Below are positions 34,928 through 43,570 of a DNA stretch of 64,000 bases, in pieces (within the stretch, counting starts at the first letter, position 1; each line of letters starts with the position of its first letter). The stretch is taken from contig NZ_JAGJEA010000018.1 in assembly GCF_018100805.1 (NCBI RefSeq), positions 1 to 64,000 of the forward strand, read 5' to 3'. The DNA is from Aquimarina sp. MMG016 (GTDB taxonomy: Bacteria > Bacteroidota > Bacteroidia > Flavobacteriales > Flavobacteriaceae). The notes beneath the pieces are model-generated. The model searched no databases and had not been told where the DNA came from. It saw only the letters and a program-made list of their open reading frames with translations. The translations under genes were made by a program, and so were the position numbers.

Positions 34928-36550
34928 ATGAACAGATTAATCTATTTTGTACTATTTACATTTTCAATAGTACAGGCCTGTGCGCAAGAAAAACAATTTA
35001 CCCTTCAAGATACCTTAAGAGGCTCAATCACTCCGGAACGTGAATGGTGGGATCTTACTTATTATCATTTAGATATTGCGGTCCATCCAGATAAAAAGAC
35101 TATAGCAGGAAAGAATACTATACAATATAAAGTATTAAAAAATCATAAGGTAATGCAAATTGACTTGCAACCTCCTTTAAAGATTGAAAAAGTACTACAA
35201 GATGGAAAAGAACTGAATGTGAATTCTGAGGGAAATGCTCATTTTATAACATTGCAGAAACCCCAAAAGAAAGATGAAATCAACACAGTCGAAGTATATT
35301 ACAGCGGAAAACCAAAACCTGCCAAAAAAGCGCCCTGGGATGGTGGAATCTCTTGGAAAAAAGATGAAAATGGTAAACATTTTGTGGCTTCTTCATGCCA
35401 GGGATTAGGGGCTAGCGTCTGGTGGCCTAATAAAGATCATATGTATGATGAAGTAGATAGTATGCTAGTTAGTGTTAATGTCCCTAAAGATCTGATGAAT
35501 GTTTCTAACGGAAGACTTCGCAAAGTAGAAGAAAAAAATAATGACACAAAAACCTATCATTGGTTTGTGAGTAATCCTATCAATAATTATGGTGTAAATA
35601 TCAATATTGGAGATTATGTCCATTTTGGAGAACAATACGAAGGAGAAAAAGGAACTCTGGATATGGATTATTACGTATTAAAGTATAATTTAGATAAGGC
35701 TAAAAAACAGTTCAAAGATGCTCCTAAAATGATGAAAGCATTCGAGCACTGGTTTGGCCCATACCCTTTTTATGAAGATAGCTTTAAATTGGTAGAAGTT
35801 CCTTATTTAGGAATGGAACATCAAAGTTCTGTGACTTATGGTAATGGGTATGTTAACGGATATAGAGGTTTTGACCTTTCGGGTTCCGGATGGGGAATGA
35901 AGTTTGATTTTATTATTATTCACGAAGCTGGACACGAATGGTTCGCTAACAACATTACCTATAAAGATGCCGCAGATATGTGGATACACGAAGGTTTTAC
36001 TGCATATTCTGAAAACCTGTTTCTTGATTATTATTACGGAAAAAAAGCTGCTTCTGAATACGTAATCGGTACCCGACAGGGCATTCAAAACGATCGCCCA
36101 ATAATCGGAATTTATGATGTCAATCACGAAGGTTCAGGAGATATGTACTATAAAGGAGCTAATATGCTTCATACATTACGTCAGTTGATCGAAGATGATG
36201 AAAAATGGCGTTCGATCCTAAAAGGAATGAATAAGGATTTCTATCACCAAACCGTTACTACTAAGCAAATTGAAGATTATATAAGTAAACATAGCCGAAT
36301 TGATCTTACTGAATTCTTTAATCAATATCTCAGAGATACGAGAATTCCAACCTTAGAATATAGTTTCAAAAATGGGAAACTGAAATATCGTTATACGAAT
36401 ATCATAGAAAAATTCGACGCGCCGGTAAGGATTCTCATAGATGACAAAGCAGAATGGATTCAGCCCAATGCCGAATGGCAAACCAAAAAATTCAAAGGAG
36501 ATAAAATAACTGTAGACCCTAACTTTTATATAAATATAAAAGCATTATAA
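34928..36550 (+). CDS. M1-family zinc metallopeptidase, 540 aa
   Basis: An exported aminopeptidase-like enzyme. Seen: a signal peptide (about 1-19, ending ACAQ; Cys18 could instead be lipidated); N-terminal beta domain (about 40-235); catalytic domain with zinc motif HEAGH (332-336) and third ligand Glu355 in WIHEGF; and LGMEHQS in place of the usual GxMEN exopeptidase motif. It lacks the long C-terminal helical domain of classical aminopeptidase N, which is common for short Bacteroidota M1 proteins. Its stop overlaps the next ATG by one base (TAATG), so it is coupled to the ureohydrolase gene. Confidence 0.93.
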   Translation: MNRLIYFVLFTFSIVQACAQEKQFTLQDTLRGSITPEREWWDLTYYHLDIAVHPDKKTIAGKNTIQYKVLKNHKVMQIDLQPPLKIEKVLQDGKELNVNSEGNAHFITLQKPQKKDEINTVEVYYSGKPKPAKKAPWDGGISWKKDENGKHFVASSCQGLGASVWWPNKDHMYDEVDSMLVSVNVPKDLMNVSNGRLRKVEEKNNDTKTYHWFVSNPINNYGVNINIGDYVHFGEQYEGEKGTLDMDYYVLKYNLDKAKKQFKDAPKMMKAFEHWFGPYPFYEDSFKLVEVPYLGMEHQSSVTYGNGYVNGYRGFDLSGSGWGMKFDFIIIHEAGHEWFANNITYKDAADMWIHEGFTAYSENLFLDYYYGKKAASEYVIGTRQGIQNDRPIIGIYDVNHEGSGDMYYKGANMLHTLRQLIEDDEKWRSILKGMNKDFYHQTVTTKQIEDYISKHSRIDLTEFFNQYLRDTRIPTLEYSFKNGKLKYRYTNIIEKFDAPVRILIDDKAEWIQPNAEWQTKKFKGDKITVDPNFYINIKAL

Positions 36551-37362
36551 TGAAAATCTATTTCCCACAATGGCAGGGTTCAGGAACCGGAACAACTATT
36601 GAATCAGGAGCTAAAACTATTTTAGACTTTGTTAACGATCCTAAATTTATACATATTCCTCTTTCTGAACTTCCGGCAGGCGAAAATGGAGAAAGGAAAT
36701 ACGATATTAATAACTATGATGCCATTACTGAACAGCTTTCCCGATTAAAAAATCATATCAAAAGCTCACAACCGGAAACCATACAAACTATTGGTGGTGA
36801 TTGCGGACTCGAGATTGTTCCAGTGTCTTATCTTAATAAAAAGTATCCTAACCTAGGAGTAATTTGGTTTGATGCACACGCAGATATTAATAAACCCTGT
36901 GATTCCCCTAGTTGTAATTTTCATGGTATGCCACTCAGAACATTATTAGGTGAAGGAGAAAAAAAGATGCATCCCCTACTCTTTTCTAAAATCAAAGCAT
37001 CACAGATTCATTATGCAGGACTTCGAGATATTGATGAAACAGAACAATTGAGAATTACTGAAGGCCATATTTATGCCCCTCTTACACTATCCATAGAGCA
37101 TTTGGTAAAAACATTAAAGGATAAAAATATAAAGCACCTATATCTGCACTTTGATTTTGACTGTCTCGAACCAAACGATTATGATAAAACCTATTATAAA
37201 GTTCCTAACGGTTTACATATCAAAGAAGCTGAAAATTGTATTAAAGCGTTAAAGGATAACTTCACTATCGTTGGAAGTAGCGTTTTAGAATCAATAACCA
37301 CTATTCCATCAGAATTAAATCCAATATCAAGTATTATTCATCTATTAATGAAAAACTTATAG
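36550..37362 (+). CDS. Arginase/agmatinase-family ureohydrolase, 270 aa
   Basis: A binuclear-metal ureohydrolase fold. Metal-site motifs: GGDC (the usual His of GGDH is Cys here), WFDAHAD and HFDFDCLEP (normally DxDxxDP). All positions except the first ligand are recognisable. The family includes arginase, agmatinase, formimidoylglutamase and guanidinobutyrase; the substrate cannot be told. It starts on the stop codon of the M1 gene and ends two bases before the nitrilase gene, so the three are translated together. A nitrogen-scavenging role is plausible. Confidence 0.87.
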   Translation: MKIYFPQWQGSGTGTTIESGAKTILDFVNDPKFIHIPLSELPAGENGERKYDINNYDAITEQLSRLKNHIKSSQPETIQTIGGDCGLEIVPVSYLNKKYPNLGVIWFDAHADINKPCDSPSCNFHGMPLRTLLGEGEKKMHPLLFSKIKASQIHYAGLRDIDETEQLRITEGHIYAPLTLSIEHLVKTLKDKNIKHLYLHFDFDCLEPNDYDKTYYKVPNGLHIKEAENCIKALKDNFTIVGSSVLESITTIPSELNPISSIIHLLMKNL

Positions 37363-37364
37363 TT

Positions 37365-38288
37365 ATGAAGGTCAAAGTAGGTGTAGTCCAGGAAAGCCCT
37401 GTGTTTTTTGATAAAGAAAAAACAATACAGAAAATTGAAGATGTAGTCGCTACGTATTCTAAAGAAGGTTGTGAGCTATTGGTATTTCCAGAATCTTTTA
37501 TTCCTGGTTATCCCAGAGGTTTTAATTTTGGAGCAACCGTGGGAAGTAGAACTAATGAAGGGAGAGCAATTTATAACACCTACTATAAAAACAGTATTGA
37601 TCTACAAAGTAATGATCTTAAACGATTAGAAAAACTTTCTAAATCACAAAATATATATCTAGTCATCGGAGCTACAGAAAAACAAGGCACCAATGGCAGT
37701 TTGTATTGCTCGATGCTCTATATTTCTCCTACTGATGGTCTTCTGGGAGTACATAGAAAAATAAAACCTACCGGAACAGAACGCATTATATGGGCTGAAG
37801 CATCTGGCGAATCTTTAGTAACCTTTAACACTAAAATTGGAAAACTTGGAGGACTCATTTGTTGGGAAAACTATATGCCATTGGCACGCATGTCAATGTA
37901 TCATAAAGGTGTAGAAATCTATATTGCCCCTACGGCTGATTCCAGAGAGGAATGGACCGCCACCATGAAACATATTGCTTTAGAAGGCAGATGTTTTGTT
38001 TTAGGATGCAATCAATATTATACCAAATCTATGTATCCCGAACAATACCAAGCATTAGTCAAAGACGAATCAGAGGATATATGTCCTGGAGGAAGTATTA
38101 TTGTTTCCCCAATGGGCAAAGTAATTGCTGGACCTTTATTTGATCAATCTGGAGTATTAATCACAGAATTAGATCTAGATGAAATCAATCGTAGTAAACT
38201 AGATTTTGATGTTATTGGTCATTATGCGCGAAATGATATATTTGATTTTAAAGTAAAAGACCAACCTGAAACCTTAAAACTAACTTAA
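37365..38288 (+). CDS. Nitrilase (carbon-nitrogen hydrolase superfamily), 307 aa
   Basis: Belongs to the true-nitrilase branch by its motifs. Catalytic triad: Glu43 in PESFIPGYPRG, Lys132 in HRKIKPT and Cys166 in GLICWENYMP. The run YIAPTADSREEW is typical of aliphatic and aryl nitrilases and beta-cyanoalanine nitrilases. It hydrolyses nitriles to carboxylic acids and ammonia in known members; the substrate here is unknown. It is cytoplasmic with no signal, and last in the M1-ureohydrolase-nitrilase run, with a two-base gap to the gene before it. Confidence 0.92.
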   Translation: MKVKVGVVQESPVFFDKEKTIQKIEDVVATYSKEGCELLVFPESFIPGYPRGFNFGATVGSRTNEGRAIYNTYYKNSIDLQSNDLKRLEKLSKSQNIYLVIGATEKQGTNGSLYCSMLYISPTDGLLGVHRKIKPTGTERIIWAEASGESLVTFNTKIGKLGGLICWENYMPLARMSMYHKGVEIYIAPTADSREEWTATMKHIALEGRCFVLGCNQYYTKSMYPEQYQALVKDESEDICPGGSIIVSPMGKVIAGPLFDQSGVLITELDLDEINRSKLDFDVIGHYARNDIFDFKVKDQPETLKLT

Positions 38289-38376
38289 TATTCAAAACAT
38301 TTAAGAAAAATTTCAAAATTGACTAAGCGATAATAAACTACTTTAGGTAAAAATTTGCTATTCAAAAAGTCGTATC

Positions 38377-38544
38377 ATGTTTGGATTATTTAAGAAAAAA
38401 TCAAAAAAAGAAGTACTCACCAAAAAGTATCAACAGCTAATGGAAGAGTCTTATAAACTATCTCACACCAACCGAAAAGCAAGTGATGATAAAAGTGCAG
38501 AAGCAGAAGAAATTATGAAGCAGATAGAAACTATAGAAGACTGA
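38377..38544 (+). CDS. Lacal_2735-type small conserved protein, 55 aa
   Basis: A short, charged, helical protein starting MFGLFKKKSKKE. The middle segment YKLSHTNRKASDDKSAEAEE resembles the small Flavobacteriia family known as Lacal_2735, whose role is unknown. It has an ATG start, lies 88 bases after the nitrilase gene and 26 bases before the CIA30-family gene in the same direction. Confidence 0.8.
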   Translation: MFGLFKKKSKKEVLTKKYQQLMEESYKLSHTNRKASDDKSAEAEEIMKQIETIED

Positions 38545-38570
38545 CTTTACAAACTTTATGATTAACAAAA

Positions 38571-39101
38571 ATGAATTATATTTTTTCAATCACGTACTTT
38601 CTTATTATGGTATCTGCTATGCTATTTTTTGACTTTGACAAAAATGCCGATATTTCGGATTGGCGTGTGGTTAACGATGGTGTAATGGGAGGCCTATCTA
38701 AAGGGAAATTTAGTATTAACGACCAAGGACATGGAAACTTTGAAGGTTTTGTTTCTTTAGAAAACAATGGTGGTTTTTCATCTGTTAGATATCGATTTCC
38801 TCTTAAAATCATAAAAAAATATACTAAGGTTGTATTGCGTATTAAGGGAGATGGAAAACGTTATCAATTCAGGGTAAAAACAAGTACTCGTGATCGTTAT
38901 TCCTATATTAGTTATTTTACAACAACAGGAGATTGGCAAACTATTGAGATTCCTTTATCAAAAATGTACCCTGCATTTAGAGGAAGAAAATTAGATTTAC
39001 CTAACTACCCTGGAGAAACTCTGAATGAAATTGCATTTCTTATTGGTAATAAAAAAGCAGAGTCCTTTGCTTTAGAGATTGATTATATACAGATCAAATA
39101 A
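38571..39101 (+). CDS. CIA30-family protein, 176 aa
   Basis: Contains the CIA30 fold (named after a complex I assembly factor), a galactose-binding-like beta sandwich. Seen: a short hydrophobic N-terminus (1-20), WRVVNDGVMGGLSKGKF (about 33-49), a GFVSLENNGGFSSVR segment, FRVKTSTRDRYSYISYF and a closing ALEIDYIQI. Bacterial members are of unknown function and need not be linked to complex I. It ends at 39101, before the leftward frame at 39138. Confidence 0.85.
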   Translation: MNYIFSITYFLIMVSAMLFFDFDKNADISDWRVVNDGVMGGLSKGKFSINDQGHGNFEGFVSLENNGGFSSVRYRFPLKIIKKYTKVVLRIKGDGKRYQFRVKTSTRDRYSYISYFTTTGDWQTIEIPLSKMYPAFRGRKLDLPNYPGETLNEIAFLIGNKKAESFALEIDYIQIK

Positions 39102-39137
39102 CACATACTGTCCAGGCACACCTGAATTGGGGTCTCA

Positions 39138-39728
39138 TTACCATAGGGAAACCTTTATAAATACCTCATTATATATAATTTTTCTTTTCTTATTCGTTAC
39201 CTGCAAGGATAACTTTTCGGTCGTACCATTTCCATTTTGCGCATTAAAACTATCGATGGTAAAAAGCGATTGTTCACTCGGTGAACGCTCCATGATCACA
39301 AAATTTCCTAAACTACTGAAGCTAAATCCTAAAGAAACATTTAACGACTTAGCTGATTGTATAGTTAAGCTTGTAGAAAATCGCCATGTAAAAGCAGGAT
39401 ATAACTTATGTTCCGGTTCAATTGAACCCGGTCCAAGTATAAAGGTATCCTTTAGTCCGAATTCTTTCTCTATCCCAAGCTTTAAAAACGAATATGATAC
39501 CTCGTTCTCCAATAGATATAGAGATGTTCCTGCACCTAAACTAACACCAAATATTACCATATCAGATGATGGAAGACGAAACCTGATAAGATCAAACTCT
39601 GTAGTTAATACTGTAGTAATATTCTGAATTTTGGATTCCTGCCGGTATTCGCCAAATGAATATATCGTAAGGTTATTAGGATTTACTCTTTTGCTCCTCC
39701 AGAAAAGAAAGAGAAAAAACTTATTCCA
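39138..39728 (-). pseudogene. Open frame without start codon, -1 continuation of the gene at 39683-40000
   Basis: A leftward frame of 196 codons is open from just after a TGA (39729-39731) to a stop at 39138, but has no ATG until residue 57. Codon use is gene-like along its length, and the translation is beta-strand-rich with alternating aromatic residues (FTWRFSTSLTIQ, SLGFSFSSLGNF), like a barrel or sandwich. It overlaps the end of the 105-aa gene by 46 bases in the -1 frame. Three readings are possible: a programmed -1 frameshift (slippery TTTTTTC at 39713-39719 or an A4 run at 39688-39691), a single-base indel in a decayed gene, or a gene with an unusual start. A rightward frame over the same DNA (39079-39627) looks like a shadow. 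Confidence 0.5.
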
Positions 39729-40000
39729 TCACTTACTTCTTTTTTTGATAATTCATCATACTCATGTTGCTTTGAAGCAGACAGAAGACCTCGTATCAAA
39801 TCATTCAATGTTTTAACATTATCAGGAGTAATGCATAACATATTAATCGTAAAATCAACATCAATTGTTGAATGTGCAGAAACCGTGTAAGTCGCACCTG
39901 AACATTGACCTTGCCCATAAGCATTTACGGCAATCCCATCAGTTGATACTCCATTCTTACTACCCACATTAAATACTTTTTCTAAACTTGCTGTTTCCAT
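39683..40000 (-). CDS. Conserved-looking protein, possibly truncated, 105 aa
   Basis: Starts with an ATG at 39998-40000. The N-terminal segment (METASLEKVFNVGSKNGVS) and the middle (YTVSAHSTIDVDFTINMLCI) look like one compact domain. It ends right after SFFSFFSGGAKE, which resembles a glycine-rich hinge followed by more sequence in related-looking Flavobacteriia proteins, so the stop at 39683 may be premature. In the -1 frame the reading continues for 196 codons (39728-39138). Function unknown. Confidence 0.6.
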   Translation of the reverse strand: METASLEKVFNVGSKNGVSTDGIAVNAYGQGQCSGATYTVSAHSTIDVDFTINMLCITPDNVKTLNDLIRGLLSASKQHEYDELSKKEVSDGISFFSFFSGGAKE

Positions 40001-40341
40001 AATGATTGTGTGTTTTATTTGTTATTAATTTTACACAAAAATATTACAGCACAACAGCTAAAAACAGGATGTAAATACCTGTTTTTTTTAAATATTTATA
40101 ATTATTTAACATCTATGCCAATAGAGAAAAAACCGCTCGAAATTCAATTTTCTTAATCTATAAATTCTAAATCATCAATCACATCAAGCTAGAACATTTT
40201 CTGTACATTTACAATAAGTAATAGACCTATAACTTGCAATCAAATAAAAACCTACTTTTACTAATAATAATTAACAGTTCTGTATAAAAGTCTCTTTTAA
40301 GAATGTGTCTAATCAAAATAGTAAAAAATATAGGATCAAAT
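40001..40341. other. Divergent intergenic region
   Basis: About 340 bases between leftward 39683-40000 and rightward 40342-40923. The sequence is A/T-rich with a T8 run near 40080. I see no gene, clear promoter match or strong hairpin. Confidence 0.5.
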
Positions 40342-40923
40342 ATGCTACTAAAAAGTAGCTTGGTTTTACTCATTTGTATGCTATTTACTTATGCAGATAG
40401 TAAAGGGCAAACTAAATTCGAGCGAGAATATAGAATAAATACTGATGAAGTTCCGAAAGAAGCTTTGACTTTTATTAAGTTATGTTTTCCTGAAAATTCT
40501 ATAAAGTGGTACACAGAAGAAAGCCAGGATGGTAAAACAATAGAAGCCAAAACTCGTTACCAGAACAATAAATACAGTATAGAATTCGATCTGTTAGGAA
40601 ATGTACTAGATGTAGAACGAACAATACGCTTTAAAACCTTATCTCCTATTATTGCAAAGAATATAAGCACTTCACTTGATTCTATTTTTCTTAAATACAA
40701 GATCATCAAAACTCAGATTCAATGGAAAGGTGATAAAGACGTGATACTACAATTGGTCCAAAAAAGTAATATCCAAGGTGATTATCAACTACAGTATGAA
40801 CTTATTGTAAAAGGTAAAAAAGAAAAAGGGTATCAATCCTATGAAGTGCTTTTATCTAAAAACGGTAAGATAATCAAAGTATTACCTATTGTACAGCGCA
40901 ATAGCGATAATATTGAGTTTTAG
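40342..40923 (+). CDS. Exported hypothetical protein, 193 aa
   Basis: Begins with a signal peptide (MLLKSSLVLLICMLFTYADS, cut near KGQ). The frame is open from 40303, but the ATG at 40342 gives a proper signal. The mature part has PKEALTFIKLCFPENSIKWY and two strand-rich repeats, reminiscent of periplasmic PepSY/BLUB-like small domains, though I cannot assign a family with certainty. It is followed one base later by the DUF2490 gene, so the two are coupled and may act together at the cell envelope. Confidence 0.75.
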   Translation: MLLKSSLVLLICMLFTYADSKGQTKFEREYRINTDEVPKEALTFIKLCFPENSIKWYTEESQDGKTIEAKTRYQNNKYSIEFDLLGNVLDVERTIRFKTLSPIIAKNISTSLDSIFLKYKIIKTQIQWKGDKDVILQLVQKSNIQGDYQLQYELIVKGKKEKGYQSYEVLLSKNGKIIKVLPIVQRNSDNIEF

Positions 40924-40924
40924 A

Positions 40925-41602
40925 ATGAAAAAGTACGCCTTTCTATATCTTCTCCTATTCATTTCTGAATTTCTCGGGGCACAATCCTCGTTTACCAATG
41001 GATTATTGCCTAAAGTAGTCTTATCTAATCAATTATCTGATCACACAAAGCTTATAAACAGTATCGAATCAAGACAATTACTTTGGGATGATATGTTAGA
41101 CAATAAGTTTTCTTATGATTACGTATTGACAGATCTAACAACCATTGTTTCTCATAAGATTGGAGCTTCGCAATCAATTAACTTAGGGTATTTATTTAGA
41201 ATAGAAGGTGATGAAATTGTTCACAGATCTATTCAGCAGTTTACTATTGTCAAGAACCTTGATGCTCTTAGGTTAGGACATCGCTTTGTTACCGATCAAA
41301 CTTTTAGTAATCGGAAGTCTCCTTCATTCAGGTTGCGATATCGGGTCACGTTAGAAAAACCTCTTAATGGGGACCGTGTAGACCCTAATGAATTTTATCT
41401 CAAGTTTAATAATGAGTACTTAGGTTCTTATCAAAGTAACAAAGCAGATCTAGAGATCAGAATTATCCCTTTTATCGGATATGAACTCAATGCAAAAAAC
41501 AAATTAGAATTAGGCTTAGATTATCGGCTTAGTGAATTCTTTGATTCAGCTTCCCAAAACCGTTTATGGTTAAGTATGAATTGGTATTATTCGATTAGAT
41601 AA
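40925..41602 (+). CDS. DUF2490-family outer-membrane protein, 225 aa
   Basis: The ATG at 40925 follows the previous stop by one base; the signal peptide is MKKYAFLYLLLFISEFLGA. The mature protein is a run of amphipathic strands (RLRYRVTLEKPL, EIRIIPFIGYEL, KLELGLDYRLSEF) ending WLSMNWYYSIR, as in DUF2490 barrels of Bacteroidota. The role is unknown. It is co-transcribed with 40342-40923 and converges on the ABC-F gene, with 17 bases between the stops. Confidence 0.82.
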   Translation: MKKYAFLYLLLFISEFLGAQSSFTNGLLPKVVLSNQLSDHTKLINSIESRQLLWDDMLDNKFSYDYVLTDLTTIVSHKIGASQSINLGYLFRIEGDEIVHRSIQQFTIVKNLDALRLGHRFVTDQTFSNRKSPSFRLRYRVTLEKPLNGDRVDPNEFYLKFNNEYLGSYQSNKADLEIRIIPFIGYELNAKNKLELGLDYRLSEFFDSASQNRLWLSMNWYYSIR

Positions 41603-41619
41603 GAAAATCTAAAACTTTC

Positions 41620-43257
41620 TTACCCTTTCAAATCAATCTCTTTTAAGCTCTCCATTTTGTTCCTTTCCAAGAAGTTATCTATGGTTTCAAAATGTTCAAT
41701 TACTCTTTTCTTTTTAAATTCAAATACCTTGTTAGATAATCCCTGTAAAAAATCTCTGTCGTGAGAAACTAATATCAAGGTCCCATCAAAAGCTAATAAC
41801 GCTTCCTTCAATACATCTTTAGACCTTATATCCAGATGGTTGGTAGGTTCATCCAGTATCAACACATTCACCGGTTCTAATAATAGTTTAACCATAGCCA
41901 ATCGGGTTCTTTCTCCTCCGGATAATACTCCTACTTTCTTATCAATATGATCGCCACTAAACATGAACTGCCCTAGTATATTTTTGACCTGTGTTCTTAC
42001 ATCTCCTTTGGCAACTTCATCCACGGTCTGAAAAACAGTAAGATCAGGATCTAATAACGATGCTTGGTTTTGAGCAAAATAACCCACTTTGGCATTATGC
42101 CCTAAATCACACTGTCCCTTATAGTCAATTTCACCCATAATAGCTTTAATCATAGTAGATTTCCCTTCTCCATTCCTACCTAGAAAAGAAACCTTCTCTC
42201 CTCTGGCAATTGACATATCAGCATCTTTAAAAACCACGTGGTCTCCATACTGTTTAGACAATCCTTTTGCAATCACAGGATAATCGCCAGAACGTGCAGC
42301 AGGTGGAAACCTAAGTTTCAAAGAAGATGTATCGATTTCATCAATCTCTATAATCTCCAGCTTCTCTAGCATACGTTCACGAGAATTGACCTGGTTAGTT
42401 TTTGAATAAGTCCCTTTAAATCGATCTATAAAGGTTTTGGTATCCGCAATAAATTTTTGCTGTTCCTGATATGCTTTTATTTGATGCGCGCGTCGCTCTT
42501 CTCGTAATTGTAGGTAATGGCTATAATTAGCTTTATAATCATAGATTCTACCCATGGTTACTTCTATAGTTCGATTAGTAATATTATCGATAAAGGCTTT
42601 ATCATGAGAAATTACAATTACTGCCTTAGCTTTATTAATTAGAAAATCTTCTAACCAAATAACAGATTCTATATCTACATGGTTAGTTGGCTCATCAAGA
42701 AGAATCAGATCTGGTTTCTGTAATAATATTTTGGCAAGTTCTATCCGCATTCTCCATCCGCCACTAAATTCACTGGTTGGTCGAGTAAAATCTTCTCTCT
42801 TAAAACCAAGTCCCATCAATGCTTTTTCTACTTCAGCATCATAATTAACTTCTTCTATCGCATAAAACTTTTCTCCCAGATCTGTCACTTTTTGAATAAT
42901 ATCCATATACTCATCAGAGTCATAATCCGTACGAGTTTCTAACTCCTTGTTCAGGCGATCCATTTCTTGTTTCATATCCTGGATCTCACCAAAAGCTTTG
43001 GATGCTTCTTCAAAAACTGTACAATCATCATCAGTTAGTAGATGCTGAGGCAGGTAAGCAATTACGGCTTCCTTAGGACAACGAACATTTCCTCGGGTTG
43101 CTTTCTGTACTCCGGCAATAATCTTCATCATAGTAGATTTACCAGCGCCATTCTTACCCATTAAGGCAATTTTATCATTTTCATTAATCACAAAAGAAAC
43201 ATTGCTAAACAAGGTTTCACCGCTAAACTCTACTGCTATTCCGTCTATAGAGATCAT
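41620..43257 (-). CDS. ABC-F family ATPase, 545 aa
   Basis: A cytoplasmic protein with two ABC ATPase domains and no membrane segment, which acts on the ribosome in known members (Uup, YheS, EttA). Seen: Walker A GKNGAGKST (34-42), signature SGGWRMR, second Walker A GRNGEGKST, second signature SGGERTR, and Walker B segments ending ILLDEPTNHVD and LILDEPTNHLD. The domain linker is charged. The frame stays open upstream to 43431, but that extension is hydrophobic and unrelated; the ATG at 43255-43257 (MISIDGIAVEF) is the family start. Sub-family (Uup- or YheS-like) is not decided. Confidence 0.93.
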   Translation of the reverse strand: MISIDGIAVEFSGETLFSNVSFVINENDKIALMGKNGAGKSTMMKIIAGVQKATRGNVRCPKEAVIAYLPQHLLTDDDCTVFEEASKAFGEIQDMKQEMDRLNKELETRTDYDSDEYMDIIQKVTDLGEKFYAIEEVNYDAEVEKALMGLGFKREDFTRPTSEFSGGWRMRIELAKILLQKPDLILLDEPTNHVDIESVIWLEDFLINKAKAVIVISHDKAFIDNITNRTIEVTMGRIYDYKANYSHYLQLREERRAHQIKAYQEQQKFIADTKTFIDRFKGTYSKTNQVNSRERMLEKLEIIEIDEIDTSSLKLRFPPAARSGDYPVIAKGLSKQYGDHVVFKDADMSIARGEKVSFLGRNGEGKSTMIKAIMGEIDYKGQCDLGHNAKVGYFAQNQASLLDPDLTVFQTVDEVAKGDVRTQVKNILGQFMFSGDHIDKKVGVLSGGERTRLAMVKLLLEPVNVLILDEPTNHLDIRSKDVLKEALLAFDGTLILVSHDRDFLQGLSNKVFEFKKKRVIEHFETIDNFLERNKMESLKEIDLKG

Positions 43258-43570
43258 ATCAATTTTCTTTAAAAATGCAAAACTATAAAAAAGGATCTCT
43301 CTGCAAAGGAATATAACACATAATAGCATTAAATCTTTTGACCTTAAGAATAGAAAGATAACTCTTATTCGTTTTTTTACCACACTAATGTTATCCCGTA
43401 AATATTTCAGGATCAATAACTTATTATTCAAAGGAAAAACACCCTAATATTATCCGTACTACACCTATCGGTAAACCGTGATTCACTTCTTGATGCGCCC
43501 TGGCTTTCATCATAGCTTTGCATCCAATAGGTAATTCCGGAAAACCTAATTAACTTTTAAAACCATTTTT
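43258..43570. other. Divergent intergenic region
   Basis: About 310 bases between the ABC-F gene and the lipoprotein gene. It contains the false upstream extension of the ABC-F frame and a small hairpin CGGTaaACCG near 43469. I see no gene in it. Confidence 0.5.

Noticed and set aside
39079..39627. Rightward 182-codon frame opposite the 39138-39728 frame
   Set aside because: It begins inside the CIA30 gene, has poor protein character (rich in Asn, Ser, Pro and scattered Cys), and the leftward frame has more gene-like codon use and strand pattern.
43258..43431. Upstream extension of the ABC-F frame
   Set aside because: It is hydrophobic, unlike the family, and the ATG at 43255-43257 begins exactly at the conserved N-terminus.
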